64,000 bases of DNA from UBA4292 sp002395865 (GCA_946533395.1 CAMNBU010000003.1:28822-92821); one strand, 5' to 3'; counted from the stretch's first letter, positions 17,622 through 25,616 are shown. The notes: generated by a model not told the origin, from the sequence alone. Translations and numbers: made by a program.

Positions 17622-17833
17622 CACCTGCGAACCTCCAGACTGCAGTCGAGTCCCAGAAGACCGGCCAGTGTAAGCGCCCTTCCGAGTTCTGCCGTCTCCT
17701 TGCCGTTCTCAAGATCCGATATAAAGCTGACACTCATCCCGGAAAACTCCGAAAGGAAGGCCTGCGTGTATCCCAGCTCCTTCCTTCTCTCCTTTATGGC
17801 CCTCCCGAAGGCCAGAGCGGTGTCTGTAAGCAT
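17621..17833 (-). CDS. hipB: HipB-type antitoxin, XRE family repressor
   Basis: A 70-aa DNA-binding protein made of one helix-turn-helix domain (RRKELGYTQAFLSEFSGMSV, then FISDLENGK), as in Cro/C1 and HipB regulators. It neutralises HipA and should repress its own operon. The ATG at 17833 follows AGGGGG. Three near-identical palindromes lie in the 130 bases upstream, two perfect, one of them in the promoter spacer, which is the expected operator layout. The last codons run into hipA with a one-base overlap, giving coupled translation. Confidence 0.93.
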   Translation of the reverse strand: MLTDTALAFGRAIKERRKELGYTQAFLSEFSGMSVSFISDLENGKETAELGRALTLAGLLGLDCSLEVRR

Positions 17834-17852
17834 ATCCGTACCCCCTGACAGC

Positions 17853-17868
17853 TTCGCCGTACGGCGAA
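17853..17868. promoter_or_regulatory. hipBA operator 1, perfect palindrome
   Basis: TTCGCCGTACGGCGAA is a perfect 16-base palindrome 19 bases upstream of the hipB start, just before its ribosome site. It is the most downstream of three copies. Confidence 0.85.
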
Positions 17869-17892
17869 ATATGATCTGCCATTTAAAACGTT

Positions 17893-17908
17893 TTCGCCGT
17901 ACGGCGAA
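17893..17908. promoter_or_regulatory. hipBA operator 2, perfect palindrome
   Basis: An identical perfect 16-base palindrome, TTCGCCGTACGGCGAA, exactly 40 bases from operator 1 and just downstream of the -10 element, covering the likely early transcribed region. Confidence 0.85.
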
Positions 17909-17926
17909 TTTTCGGTGTCAGAGCAC

Positions 17927-17955
17927 ATTATAAAGCCGTACGGCGAAAAATGCAA
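17927..17955 (-). promoter_or_regulatory. hipBA promoter
   Basis: On the minus strand, TTGCAT (17950-17955), a 17-base spacer and a perfect TATAAT (17927-17932). Operator 3 occupies the spacer. The -35 lies 7 bases past the stop of the sirtuin gene. Confidence 0.85.
17932..17947. promoter_or_regulatory. hipBA operator 3, one half-site degenerate
   Basis: AAAGCCGTACGGCGAA keeps the 10-base core palindrome and the right arm, but TTC of the left arm is AAA. That change makes room for the -10 TATAAT it overlaps. It is 39 bases from operator 2 and fills the -35/-10 spacer. Confidence 0.8.
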
Positions 17956-17962
17956 GCGATAT

Positions 17963-18721
17963 TTAAAGAACCGCATCAAGTGTTACACCGATCTTTTCGC
18001 GTATCACCAGATCGGCCTGGCTGTCCCTCGGTGTGGCGTCGCGGTTTATCAGGACGAGATGTTTGCCCCTAAAGTAGTCGATGAGTCCGGCTGCGGGATA
18101 CACCACGAGGCTCGTACCGCCGATGATGAGCATATCCGCATTCCTTATGTGGTCCACGCTGCGGCTGATTATGGAATTATCCAGTCCCTCCTCGTAGAGC
18201 ACCACATCCGGCTTTATCGTTCCTCCACATGAGCATCTCGGTATACCGTCCGGGTTCTCCTTCATGACCTCTATGAGCTGATCGAGGTCATAGAATTTGC
18301 CGCAGGACATGCAGTAGTTTCTGAGGACGCTTCCGTGGAGCTCAAGCACCTCCCTGCTGCCTGCCTTCTGATGGAGCCCGTCGATGTTCTGCGTGATGAC
18401 CGCCTTCACCTTGCCCCTCTTCTCGAGCTCGGCCAGCGCCAGATGCGCCTTGTTCGGCTGCGCGTCGGTGTAGAGCATCTTGTCGCGGTAGAAGCGGTAG
18501 AACTCTGAGGTCCTTCTCATGAAGAAGGTGTGGCTGAGCATCGTCTCGGGCGGATAATCATATTTCTGATTGTAAAGTCCGTCCACGCTGCGAAAGTCCG
18601 GTATATTGCTCTCGGTGGACACCCCCGCCCCTCCGAAGAAGACGATATAACTCGATTCGTCTATCATTTCCTTAAGCCTTGCGATCTCTTCCGAAAACCC
18701 CATATTTATATTATCCGCCAT
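17963..18721 (-). CDS. cobB: NAD-dependent protein deacylase, Sir2 family
   Basis: Sirtuin of 252 aa that removes acyl groups from lysine using NAD. FFGGAGVSTESNIPDFRS binds NAD, TQNIDGLHQKAG carries the conserved Gln-Asn-x-Asp, and VLELHGSV has the catalytic His. A complete zinc site is present: CMSCGK and, about 30 residues later, CSCGG. GTSLVVYPAAGL closes the Rossmann fold. All catalytic residues seem present. The ATG at 18721 follows AGGGGGAACGCA. Only about 130 bases separate it from hipB, with no terminator, so read-through into hipBA is possible. Confidence 0.93.
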   Translation of the reverse strand: MADNINMGFSEEIARLKEMIDESSYIVFFGGAGVSTESNIPDFRSVDGLYNQKYDYPPETMLSHTFFMRRTSEFYRFYRDKMLYTDAQPNKAHLALAELEKRGKVKAVITQNIDGLHQKAGSREVLELHGSVLRNYCMSCGKFYDLDQLIEVMKENPDGIPRCSCGGTIKPDVVLYEEGLDNSIISRSVDHIRNADMLIIGGTSLVVYPAAGLIDYFRGKHLVLINRDATPRDSQADLVIREKIGVTLDAVL

Positions 18722-18817
18722 TGCGTTCCCCCTGTATAATCTGTGTATTCCCTGCCTCCGTTTCAGGTCAGAAACCTCTTTCTGCCCGGCTGTCGGAAGA
18801 CCTTATAACTATCGTTT

Positions 18818-18846
18818 ATTTTACCACTCATGAGCATTTTTAACAA
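18818..18846 (-). promoter_or_regulatory. Sigma-A promoter of the sirtuin gene
   Basis: On the minus strand, TTGTTA (18841-18846), a 17-base spacer and TAAAAT (18818-18823) lie about 97 bases before the start codon. Confidence 0.65.
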
Positions 18847-18885
18847 GCTTTTTTGGTAACTATTCAGCACCCGCCCATCACATTC

Positions 18886-18917
18886 GCAAAACCTCTGCCA
18901 AAGGCATCGGTTTTTGC
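18886..18917. other. Inverted repeat between divergent sirtuin and CoA-transferase promoters
   Basis: GCAAAACC (18886-18893) pairs with GGTTTTTGC (18909-18917) around an inner TGCC-AAA-GGCA stem. It sits just upstream of the CoA-transferase -35 and could be an operator or chance; no T-run marks it as a terminator. Confidence 0.3.
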
Positions 18918-18928
18918 GTCAAATGCAC

Positions 18929-18956
18929 TTGAAGAATCTACACAATCATGTATAAT
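18929..18956 (+). promoter_or_regulatory. Sigma-A promoter of the CoA-transferase gene cluster
   Basis: TTGAAG (18929-18934), a 16-base spacer and a perfect TATAAT (18951-18956) lie 34 bases before the TTG start. Confidence 0.7.
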
Positions 18957-18990
18957 CGTTTATAGATAATGTAATCGGAGGTGAAGCCAT

Positions 18991-20313
18991 TTGGATTACT
19001 ACAGCGAATATAGAAGCAAGCTAAAAACTCCCGAGCAGGCGGCTCTTCTGGTAAACAGCGGAGACTGGGTGGACTACTCCACAGCGACCGCCAAGCCCAC
19101 GCTCTTCGACGAGGCTCTGGCCGGGAGGCGCGACGAGCTGTTCGATGTGAAGGTCCGCGGAAATATGCTCGACGGTCCCATACAGATAGCCGAGTGCGAC
19201 CCCTCGGGAAAGCATTTCATATACAACACCTGGCACTGCTCCGGTTACGAGAGAAAGCTGTGCGACAGGGGGCTGTGCTACTACTCCCCCATGGTCTTCC
19301 ACAACCTGACCGCGTACTACAAGTTCTTTCTCCACGTGGACGTGGCGGTCATGGCCGTTCCGCCCATGGACAGGCACGGATATTTCAACTTCTCCATCAA
19401 TACAGGTACTGCCGCCGAGATACTCCGCCAGGCTAAGACCGTCATACTCGAGATCAATGAGAACCTTCCGAATGTGCGCGGCGGCTACGACGACTGCGTG
19501 CACATCTCGGATGTCACAGCCGTGATCGAGGGTCCGCATGAGCCCTTCAAGTCCCGCCCCAGAAAGCCCATCTCGGCCACGGAGCGTGCCATCGCGGAGA
19601 ATATCATTGCACATATCCGCGACCGCTCCACACTTCAGATAGGTGTGGGAGGCATGCCCGATGCCGTCGGCAGACTTCTCGCTGAGTCGGATCTGAAGGA
19701 TCTCGGCATGCACACGGAGCTGTGCGGTGACGCGTATCTGGATCTGTTCAACGCTGGCAAATTGACCAACAGATACAAAAACAGAAACCCCGGCAAGGGA
19801 ATACTCGGCTTTGCTATAGGCTCACCCGAGCTCTACGACTGGCTGGATTCAAATCCCTCCATCAAGGCATACCCTCTCGAGTATGTGAACACTCCGGAGA
19901 TCATCGGTCAGATCGACAATATGGTCTCCATCAACAGCTGTCTGTGCGTGGATCTCTTCGGACAGGTCAGCTCCGAAAGCATCGGCAAGCGCCAGATCTC
20001 AGGCACCGGCGGACAGCTCGACTTCCTCGAGGGTGCTTCCATCTCCAAGGGCGGCAAGGCATTCATCTGCCTGAACAGCACCTACACGGACAAGGAGGGC
20101 GTAAGGCATTCGTGCATCGTTCCCTCGTTCAACGGCGAGATAATCACATCGCCGAGGAGCCAGGTGTACTATATCGCCACGGAGTACGGAGTCGTGAATT
20201 TAGAGGGAACCACGTCGTGGGAAAGAGCCGAGAGGCTGATATCCATAGCTCATCCGGACTTCAGGGATGAGCTGATAAGACAGGCCGAAAGCATGAAGAT
20301 ATGGAGGCGTTAG
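18991..20313 (+). CDS. Acetyl-CoA hydrolase/transferase family CoA-transferase (butyryl-CoA:acetate type)
   Basis: A 440-aa class I CoA-transferase that moves CoA between acyl-CoA and a carboxylate. The sequence tracks the butyryl-CoA:acetate and 4-hydroxybutyrate CoA-transferases of Clostridia along its whole length. Examples are SGDWVDYSTAT, VAVMAVPPMDRHGYFNFS, IGVGGMPDAVG, SGTGGQLDFLEGA and the end IAHPDFRDELI. The catalytic glutamate is expected in DLFGQVSSES. The start codon is TTG at 18991 after a strong GGAGGTGAAG. In this lineage such enzymes finish butyrate synthesis, but the substrate cannot be fixed from sequence alone. It leads a plus-strand cluster with the Mrp ATPase gene. Confidence 0.85.
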   Translation: MDYYSEYRSKLKTPEQAALLVNSGDWVDYSTATAKPTLFDEALAGRRDELFDVKVRGNMLDGPIQIAECDPSGKHFIYNTWHCSGYERKLCDRGLCYYSPMVFHNLTAYYKFFLHVDVAVMAVPPMDRHGYFNFSINTGTAAEILRQAKTVILEINENLPNVRGGYDDCVHISDVTAVIEGPHEPFKSRPRKPISATERAIAENIIAHIRDRSTLQIGVGGMPDAVGRLLAESDLKDLGMHTELCGDAYLDLFNAGKLTNRYKNRNPGKGILGFAIGSPELYDWLDSNPSIKAYPLEYVNTPEIIGQIDNMVSINSCLCVDLFGQVSSESIGKRQISGTGGQLDFLEGASISKGGKAFICLNSTYTDKEGVRHSCIVPSFNGEIITSPRSQVYYIATEYGVVNLEGTTSWERAERLISIAHPDFRDELIRQAESMKIWRR

Positions 20314-20323
20314 ATTTAGCAAT

Positions 20324-21067
20324 ATGAGTGATAATAATATAAAACATGTAATAGGCATAGTCAGCGGCAAGGGCGGTGTGGGCAAATCCATGACGTGCTC
20401 TCTTCTGGCCTGCGCCATGCAACGAGCCGGCTTAAAAACAGGTATTCTTGACGCGGATATAACCGGTCCCTCGATACCTAAGATGTTCGGCATCCACGGC
20501 AGGACGCATATGGAGGACGGCAAAATGGCCCCCGCAGCAGCAGGCTGCGGCGTCAAGCTCATGTCGGCAAATCTCCTCCTCGACCGCGAGGATGAGCCCG
20601 TCATATGGCGCGGCCCGCTTCTTAACACCATGATAAAACGCTTCTTCGAGGGAGTCGGCTGGGGAGAACTGGACGTGCTGCTCATCGACATGCCTCCGGG
20701 CACCAGCGATGTACCGCTGACCATATATCAGTCGCTTCCGATAGAGGGCATCGTTATGGTCAGCACACCTCAGTCTCTCGTGGAGATGATAGTAAAGAAG
20801 GCATCCTCCATGGCGGGGGCGCTGAATATTCCCCTGCTCGCCCTGGTGCAGAATTTCAGCTACCTTTCCTGTCCGGGCTGCTCCGAGGTCATCTACCCCT
20901 ACGGAAAGGGGCGCGGCGAGGAGCTCGCCGGGGAGCTGGGCACAAAGATATACGCGCAGATACCTTGGGTCCTCGATGCGGCGCAAAAATGCGACGCGGG
21001 CGAGGTCTCGTCCATAGTGATACCCGAGATCGACGCATTGGCCTCGGCACTCGTTTCTTCGATTTAA
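20324..21067 (+). CDS. Mrp/NBP35-family P-loop ATPase, Fe-S carrier
   Basis: A 247-aa cytoplasmic MinD-like ATPase of the ApbC/Mrp group that carries and delivers iron-sulfur clusters. The deviant Walker A GKGGVGKS carries the signature lysine, IDMPPGTSD is the switch II, and CPGC near residue 187 supplies the bridging-cluster cysteines. It lacks the N-terminal DUF59 domain found in longer Mrp proteins. It starts 10 bases after the CoA-transferase stop with a weak ribosome site, so translation may be coupled. No client is obvious among its neighbours. Confidence 0.88.
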   Translation: MSDNNIKHVIGIVSGKGGVGKSMTCSLLACAMQRAGLKTGILDADITGPSIPKMFGIHGRTHMEDGKMAPAAAGCGVKLMSANLLLDREDEPVIWRGPLLNTMIKRFFEGVGWGELDVLLIDMPPGTSDVPLTIYQSLPIEGIVMVSTPQSLVEMIVKKASSMAGALNIPLLALVQNFSYLSCPGCSEVIYPYGKGRGEELAGELGTKIYAQIPWVLDAAQKCDAGEVSSIVIPEIDALASALVSSI

Positions 21068-21105
21068 TAACGGAGATGATAAAATAGAAAGGGAATAGTC
21101 AGACC

Positions 21106-22389
21106 ATGAAATATACAATGAAAGAAGTTTTACAGTATCTGGAGGAAGAGGACGTAAAATTCATCCGTCTGGCTTTCTGCGATGTGTTCGGTAAGGTCAA
21201 AAACATTTCCATCAACCCGTGTGAGCTTGAAAAAGCCTTTGATACCGGTATACCCTTTGACAGAGATCTCATCGACGGCTTCTCAAGTCTACGCTGCACA
21301 CAGCTCTACTTAAAGCCCGACCCGTCCACACTTGCAGTCCTTCCATGGCGCCCGGATCACGGCCGCGTGGTCAGGATGTACTCTGACATATATGAGGAGG
21401 ACGGAGAGCCGTTCAGATTCGACATGAGACATTTTCTTGCGGAAAATGTAGCGGAGGCCAAAGCACTCGGCCTCTCCTTCTCCTTCACCACAGTACAGGA
21501 TTTCTATCTGTTCGATCTGGACGAGGCCGGCAAAGCGACCTTCACGCCCTTTGACAACGCAGGCTATATGGATCTGGCTCCGGAGGATCGAGGGGAGAAT
21601 GTAAGACGTGAGATCTGCCTCAGCCTTTCGCAGATGGGTATCCAGCCGCAGAGCTCCCACCACGGGGTCGGTCCCGGCCAGAACAGGGTGACATTCAAAT
21701 CGGCCGATCCGGTGAGTGCCGCAGACAACTCGGTCACATTTATGAACGCTGTAAAGACAATAGCCTACAGGAACGGACTAAGCGCGAGCTTCTCGCCCCT
21801 GCCCCTTGCCGAGGCTCAGGGCAATTCGTTCATCATCCGCATGGATGTGTCCGCGCTTGCGGAAAGTAAGCGGGACAGCGCGGTCGGCGGGGTTCTTAAG
21901 ACCGTCCCCGATTTGACTCTGTTCTTCAACCCCGATAAGGCATCCTACAGAAGGCTCGCAAAGAAAGGGACGCCGAATGTGATCGGCTGTTCACCGAGGA
22001 ATTATTCGCAGATCATACGCTACCCCGTCAGGGAGGGCGGCAGAATATTTATGGAGCTTCGTTCTCCGGATTCGGGAGCCAATCCGTATCTCGCCATCGC
22101 GCTTCTCGTGCGAGCGGCTGTATACGGAGTTCAAAACAAATTAGGTCTTAACGGCAGCTACGAACCGGCTCAGCCCGGCACTTACAGCGAGCCGAAGCTC
22201 CCCGCCGATCTTGCCTCGGCTGCTGCGGCGGTGAAGAATTCTCTGCTTATTAACAGGATCCATCAGAGAAAATTTTACGACAAAAATGACAATCCGGTGA
22301 CAACAGAATTAAAAATGGAGCCATCCGCCACTCATCCCGAACTTACTTATGACCTGAACAGCATAATGAACGTGTACCTCAAAAGGTAA
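21106..22389 (+). CDS. Glutamine synthetase homologue lacking most metal ligands (likely pseudoenzyme)
   Basis: A 427-aa protein that aligns by eye along its whole length with class I GlnA: IRLAFCDVFGKVKNI, GGY-type NAGYMDLAPEDRGEN, SHHGVGPGQNRV, ELRSPDSGANPYLA. Yet five of the six metal-binding residues are changed. GPEPEFF reads TTVQDFY (Val130, Asp132), HHE reads HHG (Gly187), GQHE reads GQNR (Arg194), and GSGMHCN reads GNSFIIRMD with no His. Only Glu317 is kept. Synthesis of glutamine is therefore unlikely, and a regulatory or altered role is inferred. The reading frame is intact. An ANTAR regulator follows 16 bases later, an order like glnA-nitR in clostridia. Confidence 0.85.
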   Translation: MKYTMKEVLQYLEEEDVKFIRLAFCDVFGKVKNISINPCELEKAFDTGIPFDRDLIDGFSSLRCTQLYLKPDPSTLAVLPWRPDHGRVVRMYSDIYEEDGEPFRFDMRHFLAENVAEAKALGLSFSFTTVQDFYLFDLDEAGKATFTPFDNAGYMDLAPEDRGENVRREICLSLSQMGIQPQSSHHGVGPGQNRVTFKSADPVSAADNSVTFMNAVKTIAYRNGLSASFSPLPLAEAQGNSFIIRMDVSALAESKRDSAVGGVLKTVPDLTLFFNPDKASYRRLAKKGTPNVIGCSPRNYSQIIRYPVREGGRIFMELRSPDSGANPYLAIALLVRAAVYGVQNKLGLNGSYEPAQPGTYSEPKLPADLASAAAAVKNSLLINRIHQRKFYDKNDNPVTTELKMEPSATHPELTYDLNSIMNVYLKR

Positions 22390-22405
22390 GTAAAATAAAA
22401 ATCAG

Positions 22406-22975
22406 ATGAAAGAACGCCACTACAGTGTTCTGCTGGTCTCCGCCACCGACAATTTCGTCGAAGCTGTCCGACCGATGCTTCCGTCGGGCCAGTTCGATGT
22501 GAAGAGAACGACCGGCTCCAACGATGCCAGGCGAGAGACCGCGCAGAACAATTACGATTTCATAATCATCAATTCCGTGAACCGCACGGAAAATGACATA
22601 GATTTCGCGACAGACGCATGCACAGGACCCGGATGCGTCGTTTTGGTGTTCGTAAAAAACGAGTCCTACTACCCTGTCTACGAGAGGGTCTGTGAACACG
22701 GCGTCTTCGTGCTCCCGAAGCCCTTCACGAAGCAGGCCTTCAACAATGCCATCATGTGGATGGTCAGCGCCAGAGAGAGGCTGCGCCGCACCGAAAAAAA
22801 GACCTTCTCCCTCGAAAACCGAATGGAGGAGATCCGCCTCATAAACCGCGCCAAGTGGGCTCTTATCAATACGCGCGGCATGGACGAACCCGGTGCGCAC
22901 CGCTACATCGAAAAGCAGGCCATGGACCGTTGCATATCAAAGGCAGCGGTCGCGGCCGAGATCATACACGGCTGA
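22406..22975 (+). CDS. ANTAR-domain antiterminator with pseudo-receiver
   Basis: A 189-aa response-regulator-like protein. Residues 1-120 have a CheY fold (YSVLLVSATDN...VLPKPFTKQAF), but the phospho-acceptor position at the end of strand 3 is Asn56 (DFIIIN), so it is probably not phosphorylated. A coiled linker leads to a C-terminal ANTAR domain (about 130-186: LINRAKWALINTRGMDEP, then HRYIEKQAMD). ANTAR domains bind paired RNA hairpins and prevent termination. In clostridia the homologue NitR follows glnA. Here its neighbour is a degenerate GlnA, and no dual hairpin is seen in the short leader, so the RNA target lies elsewhere. Confidence 0.88.
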   Translation: MKERHYSVLLVSATDNFVEAVRPMLPSGQFDVKRTTGSNDARRETAQNNYDFIIINSVNRTENDIDFATDACTGPGCVVLVFVKNESYYPVYERVCEHGVFVLPKPFTKQAFNNAIMWMVSARERLRRTEKKTFSLENRMEEIRLINRAKWALINTRGMDEPGAHRYIEKQAMDRCISKAAVAAEIIHG

Positions 22976-23002
22976 CACCACGCCGCTATTTTTCACTCGT
23001 CT

Positions 23003-23764
23003 TTACAGCTGCTTTCTGTTAAACACCGGGACTGCAAGAATGATACAAACGATGCTCGCTGCGGCTGTGATGATGAAAGCTTCCTCGAAATCACAGGGAA
23101 CACTTTTCCGATAGATAAGGGATGTGCCGTCCATGAGATGCGTGGGCAGGTATTTCGCTGCCTTCGGCGCCGTTGAGGCTATCGTCATGGCAAACACCAC
23201 CGCTCCGACTCCTCCGAGCACCGCCGCGCCCGATGATACCATTGCGGAGAACAGCGGGATAAGGTCTGTCACGAACAATCCGAAGATCCACCAGCTGAGT
23301 GCGGCGAATTCGATATCTTTCGCCACCGAATTATCCCAGTAGTATGCGTTGTACATGTATGTGATGCCGTAGCAAAGCCAGTAGCACGCGCTCCAGAGCA
23401 TTGCAAGCATCAGCGCCTTGGAAACTACCACCTTGTACCGCTTAAGCCCCTTCGTGAGTGAAAGGATGAGCGTTCCCGACTGGTATTCGCGCGTGAAGAT
23501 AGCGCACTCTATAAGCACGAAGGCTATAAGCGCCATCGGTATGTTCTTGAAAAACTGAGTCCACGAATCGAGAGCCGTTGGGTCCGAGACAGTAATACTC
23601 ATACCGCTCTCGGCCATCGAATCCGCCATTGTGGACAGTATCCACGGTGTAAGCTTGGCGACGGCCGGATTCATTATTCCGAACAGTGTGAAAAGTATAC
23701 CGAGTATGGTTAGCCGTCCAGTTCGAAGCTGCTCGGTCAGCTCTTTTTTAATGCAGGCTTTCAT
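23003..23764 (-). CDS. ABC-2 type transporter permease
   Basis: A 253-aa membrane protein with about six hydrophobic segments, starting MKACIKKELTEQLRTGRLT, the usual entry of ABC-2 permeases, followed by GILFTLFGIMNP. The start at 23764 overlaps the stop of the ATPase gene by four bases (ATGA), so translation is coupled and the two must work together as an exporter. The in-frame extension to 23926 lies inside the ATPase gene and is rejected. It is the last gene of the MerR-PLDc_N-ATPase-permease operon and ends convergent to the ANTAR gene. Confidence 0.88.
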   Translation of the reverse strand: MKACIKKELTEQLRTGRLTILGILFTLFGIMNPAVAKLTPWILSTMADSMAESGMSITVSDPTALDSWTQFFKNIPMALIAFVLIECAIFTREYQSGTLILSLTKGLKRYKVVVSKALMLAMLWSACYWLCYGITYMYNAYYWDNSVAKDIEFAALSWWIFGLFVTDLIPLFSAMVSSGAAVLGGVGAVVFAMTIASTAPKAAKYLPTHLMDGTSLIYRKSVPCDFEEAFIITAAASIVCIILAVPVFNRKQL

Positions 23765-24654
23765 TCTCCCGTCACCTCCATAAACAGCGACTCGAGAGTA
23801 GGTTCTATTCTTTCGAGCTTCACGACGGGTATCTCGTTGTCTGCGGCAAAACGCATCAGTGCGTACACGTTTATATCCTTCTCCGAAAAGGTCAGCGAAG
23901 TATCGCCCGCCCTTGCTGCCGCGCAAAATGCAGCCGCAATCTTTCCCGCAGCCTGTGCAGTCTCGGTCTCGAAAACATATTCATCCCTTCGGTAGCTGTT
24001 TCTTATGTCGGCCAGTTTGCCGCTCATCCTCGTCTTTCCGCCGTCGATAAAAGCGATATCCGTACATATCCTCTCAACATCCGAAAGGATATGTGTGGAA
24101 AAGAGCACGGTCGTCTGATTCCTTACGGCAAGAAGTATGTCCAGTATCTCCTTGCGTCCCACAGGGTCCAGAGCCGAGGTGGGCTCATCACATATAAGGA
24201 GTCTCGGGCGGTTAAAAAGTGCCTGAGCTATTCCGAGCCTCTGCTTCATTCCCCTCGAAAAGCCCTTTACCCTATGCCTTTCTCCGGAAAGTCCCACAAG
24301 CTCTAAAAGCTCATCCGCTCTTTTCTCCCTCTCCTTCTTCTCCATACCGGTTATCTCACCGCAAAACAGAAGATACTCCCTCGCGTTCATAAAAGGATAG
24401 AATTCGGGTACGTCCGGCAGATATCCTATAAAACGGTTGGTGGCCGTCTGGCCGTATACCACACTCTCGCCAGCCACGGTTATATCACCCGCGTTCGCCC
24501 TGATCAGACCCAGTACCGTCTTCATGGTCGTTGTCTTTCCGGCACCGTTTTTACCGATAAAGCCGAATATACTGTGCTCCGGCACGTAAAGATCCAGCCC
24601 CTTTAAGACCTCCTTATCGCCGAAGCGCTTGTGAAGATCAGTTATCTTAAGCAT
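23761..24654 (-). CDS. ABC transporter ATP-binding protein
   Basis: A 297-aa ATPase of the drug/bacteriocin/NatA-like export class. Walker A is GKNGAGKTTT, the signature is FSRGMKQRLG (a common variant of LSGGQ in this class), Walker B is LLICDEPTSALDP, and the switch His is in STHILSD. About 90 residues after the ATPase core form the accessory domain typical of this class. Its start shares bases with the stop of the small PLDc_N gene (TGATG), and its stop overlaps the permease start, so all three are translated as a block. Confidence 0.9.
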   Translation of the reverse strand: MLKITDLHKRFGDKEVLKGLDLYVPEHSIFGFIGKNGAGKTTTMKTVLGLIRANAGDITVAGESVVYGQTATNRFIGYLPDVPEFYPFMNAREYLLFCGEITGMEKKEREKRADELLELVGLSGERHRVKGFSRGMKQRLGIAQALFNRPRLLICDEPTSALDPVGRKEILDILLAVRNQTTVLFSTHILSDVERICTDIAFIDGGKTRMSGKLADIRNSYRRDEYVFETETAQAAGKIAAAFCAAARAGDTSLTFSEKDINVYALMRFAADNEIPVVKLERIEPTLESLFMEVTGE

Positions 24655-24863
24655 CAGGCATCCTCCTTGCCGAACACGAAGTAAAGTATCGGTCCGACAA
24701 ACTCCATGAGCACTATGGTGACGATGAGCCAGATCGTTCTTGTGCCCCTCTTGTAGTTTTCATGGGTCAGTATGTGGTGAAGTGTGTAGCCCAGCAGCGC
24801 AAACTGCACTATTATCAGCGGAATGATAAAGGGCAGGTATTCCATTAACTGTTCGGTATTCAT
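24654..24863 (-). CDS. Small membrane protein, PLDc_N-like
   Basis: A 69-aa protein with two membrane segments (FIIPLIIVQFALLGYTLHHI and TIWLIVTIVLMEFVGPILYF) separated by a basic loop and ending FGKED. It matches the PLDc_N type, the membrane anchor found before cardiolipin synthase-like domains and in many small stand-alone proteins near ABC exporters. It overlaps the MerR gene by four bases and the ATPase gene by one. It may be an accessory subunit of the exporter. Confidence 0.78.
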   Translation of the reverse strand: MNTEQLMEYLPFIIPLIIVQFALLGYTLHHILTHENYKRGTRTIWLIVTIVLMEFVGPILYFVFGKEDA

Positions 24864-25600
24864 GATTTGTCCTCCAATCTTTTCTCTCTTGCAGTCTCAA
24901 TACAGAAATCGTGGTTACCGCAACATGTGCACGTAAGTTTTCTCAGAGTAGGTGTGTGCTTTGCAAATAACATTTCCTTTTTCCGCGGAACGAATATCTC
25001 ATGGCACTGAGGGCAGATATATGCTACGCTCTTGATGTAGTACGCAAAAACCCAGATGCTCACGATGATATCCACGGGTATCCACAGCACAAACGGCCAC
25101 CAGATACCGGTCGTTATCCACAGAACGATCGATGTCCACTGAAAAAGCGCGTTCGGTATTCCGACACACAGCATAACGATGTGCATACGCCTCATCTTCC
25201 TTTTATTTTCCATCCTGTGAGCTATGTCGCCGATAGATTCTATGGAAATATCGCCGGATGTGTCGCGCAGTCCCTTACGGATGCCCTCGATAATTCCCAG
25301 CTTGTCCTTTCTCTCCTGAAGTTCCTCTGACAGAAGCTTCTCCTGCTCATCGAGCAGCGTTTTTATGACCGGTCCGGGCTTCTCCTCTGAGAGCAATTCC
25401 CCTATACTGTTGATGGATATGCCGGCATCCCTCAGAAAACAGATGATTCTCATTCGTTTAAGATCCTGCTCCGAGTACAGTCTCCTGCCGCCCTCGCTCA
25501 GTTCGCTCGGCACCAGTATGCCCCTTGTATCATAGTACTGTACCGTGCGGACCGTCACACCTGACAGCTTCGCGATCTCTCCTGTCGTGTACATCGACAT
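24860..25600 (-). CDS. MerR-family regulator with membrane domain and C-terminal zinc ribbon
   Basis: A 246-aa protein. Residues 3-75 are a MerR winged helix (YTTGEIAKLSGVTVRTVQYY, then DTRGILVPSE). A coiled helix spans about 80-112. Two hydrophobic segments at about 138-160 and 166-190 suggest membrane anchoring. The C-terminus has C196/C199 and a CTCC cluster near 224-227 plus C233, which suggests a metal-binding ribbon. The ATG at 25600 follows AAGGAGG. It probably senses at the membrane and controls the ABC exporter genes that it overlaps, from the promoter at 25625-25655. Confidence 0.85.
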   Translation of the reverse strand: MSMYTTGEIAKLSGVTVRTVQYYDTRGILVPSELSEGGRRLYSEQDLKRMRIICFLRDAGISINSIGELLSEEKPGPVIKTLLDEQEKLLSEELQERKDKLGIIEGIRKGLRDTSGDISIESIGDIAHRMENKRKMRRMHIVMLCVGIPNALFQWTSIVLWITTGIWWPFVLWIPVDIIVSIWVFAYYIKSVAYICPQCHEIFVPRKKEMLFAKHTPTLRKLTCTCCGNHDFCIETAREKRLEDKS

Positions 25601-25616
25601 AGCTTTTTCCTCCTTC

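Noticed and set aside
17853..17947. Three repeats of GCCGTACGGC considered as a CRISPR array
   Set aside because: Only three units, each itself a palindrome, with 23-24 base spacers that hold a promoter and a ribosome site. No cas gene is near.
21106..22389. Loss of glutamine synthetase ligands considered as a sequencing or frameshift artefact
   Set aside because: The substitutions are scattered single residues in a continuous frame with conserved motifs on both sides, so frameshifts do not explain them.
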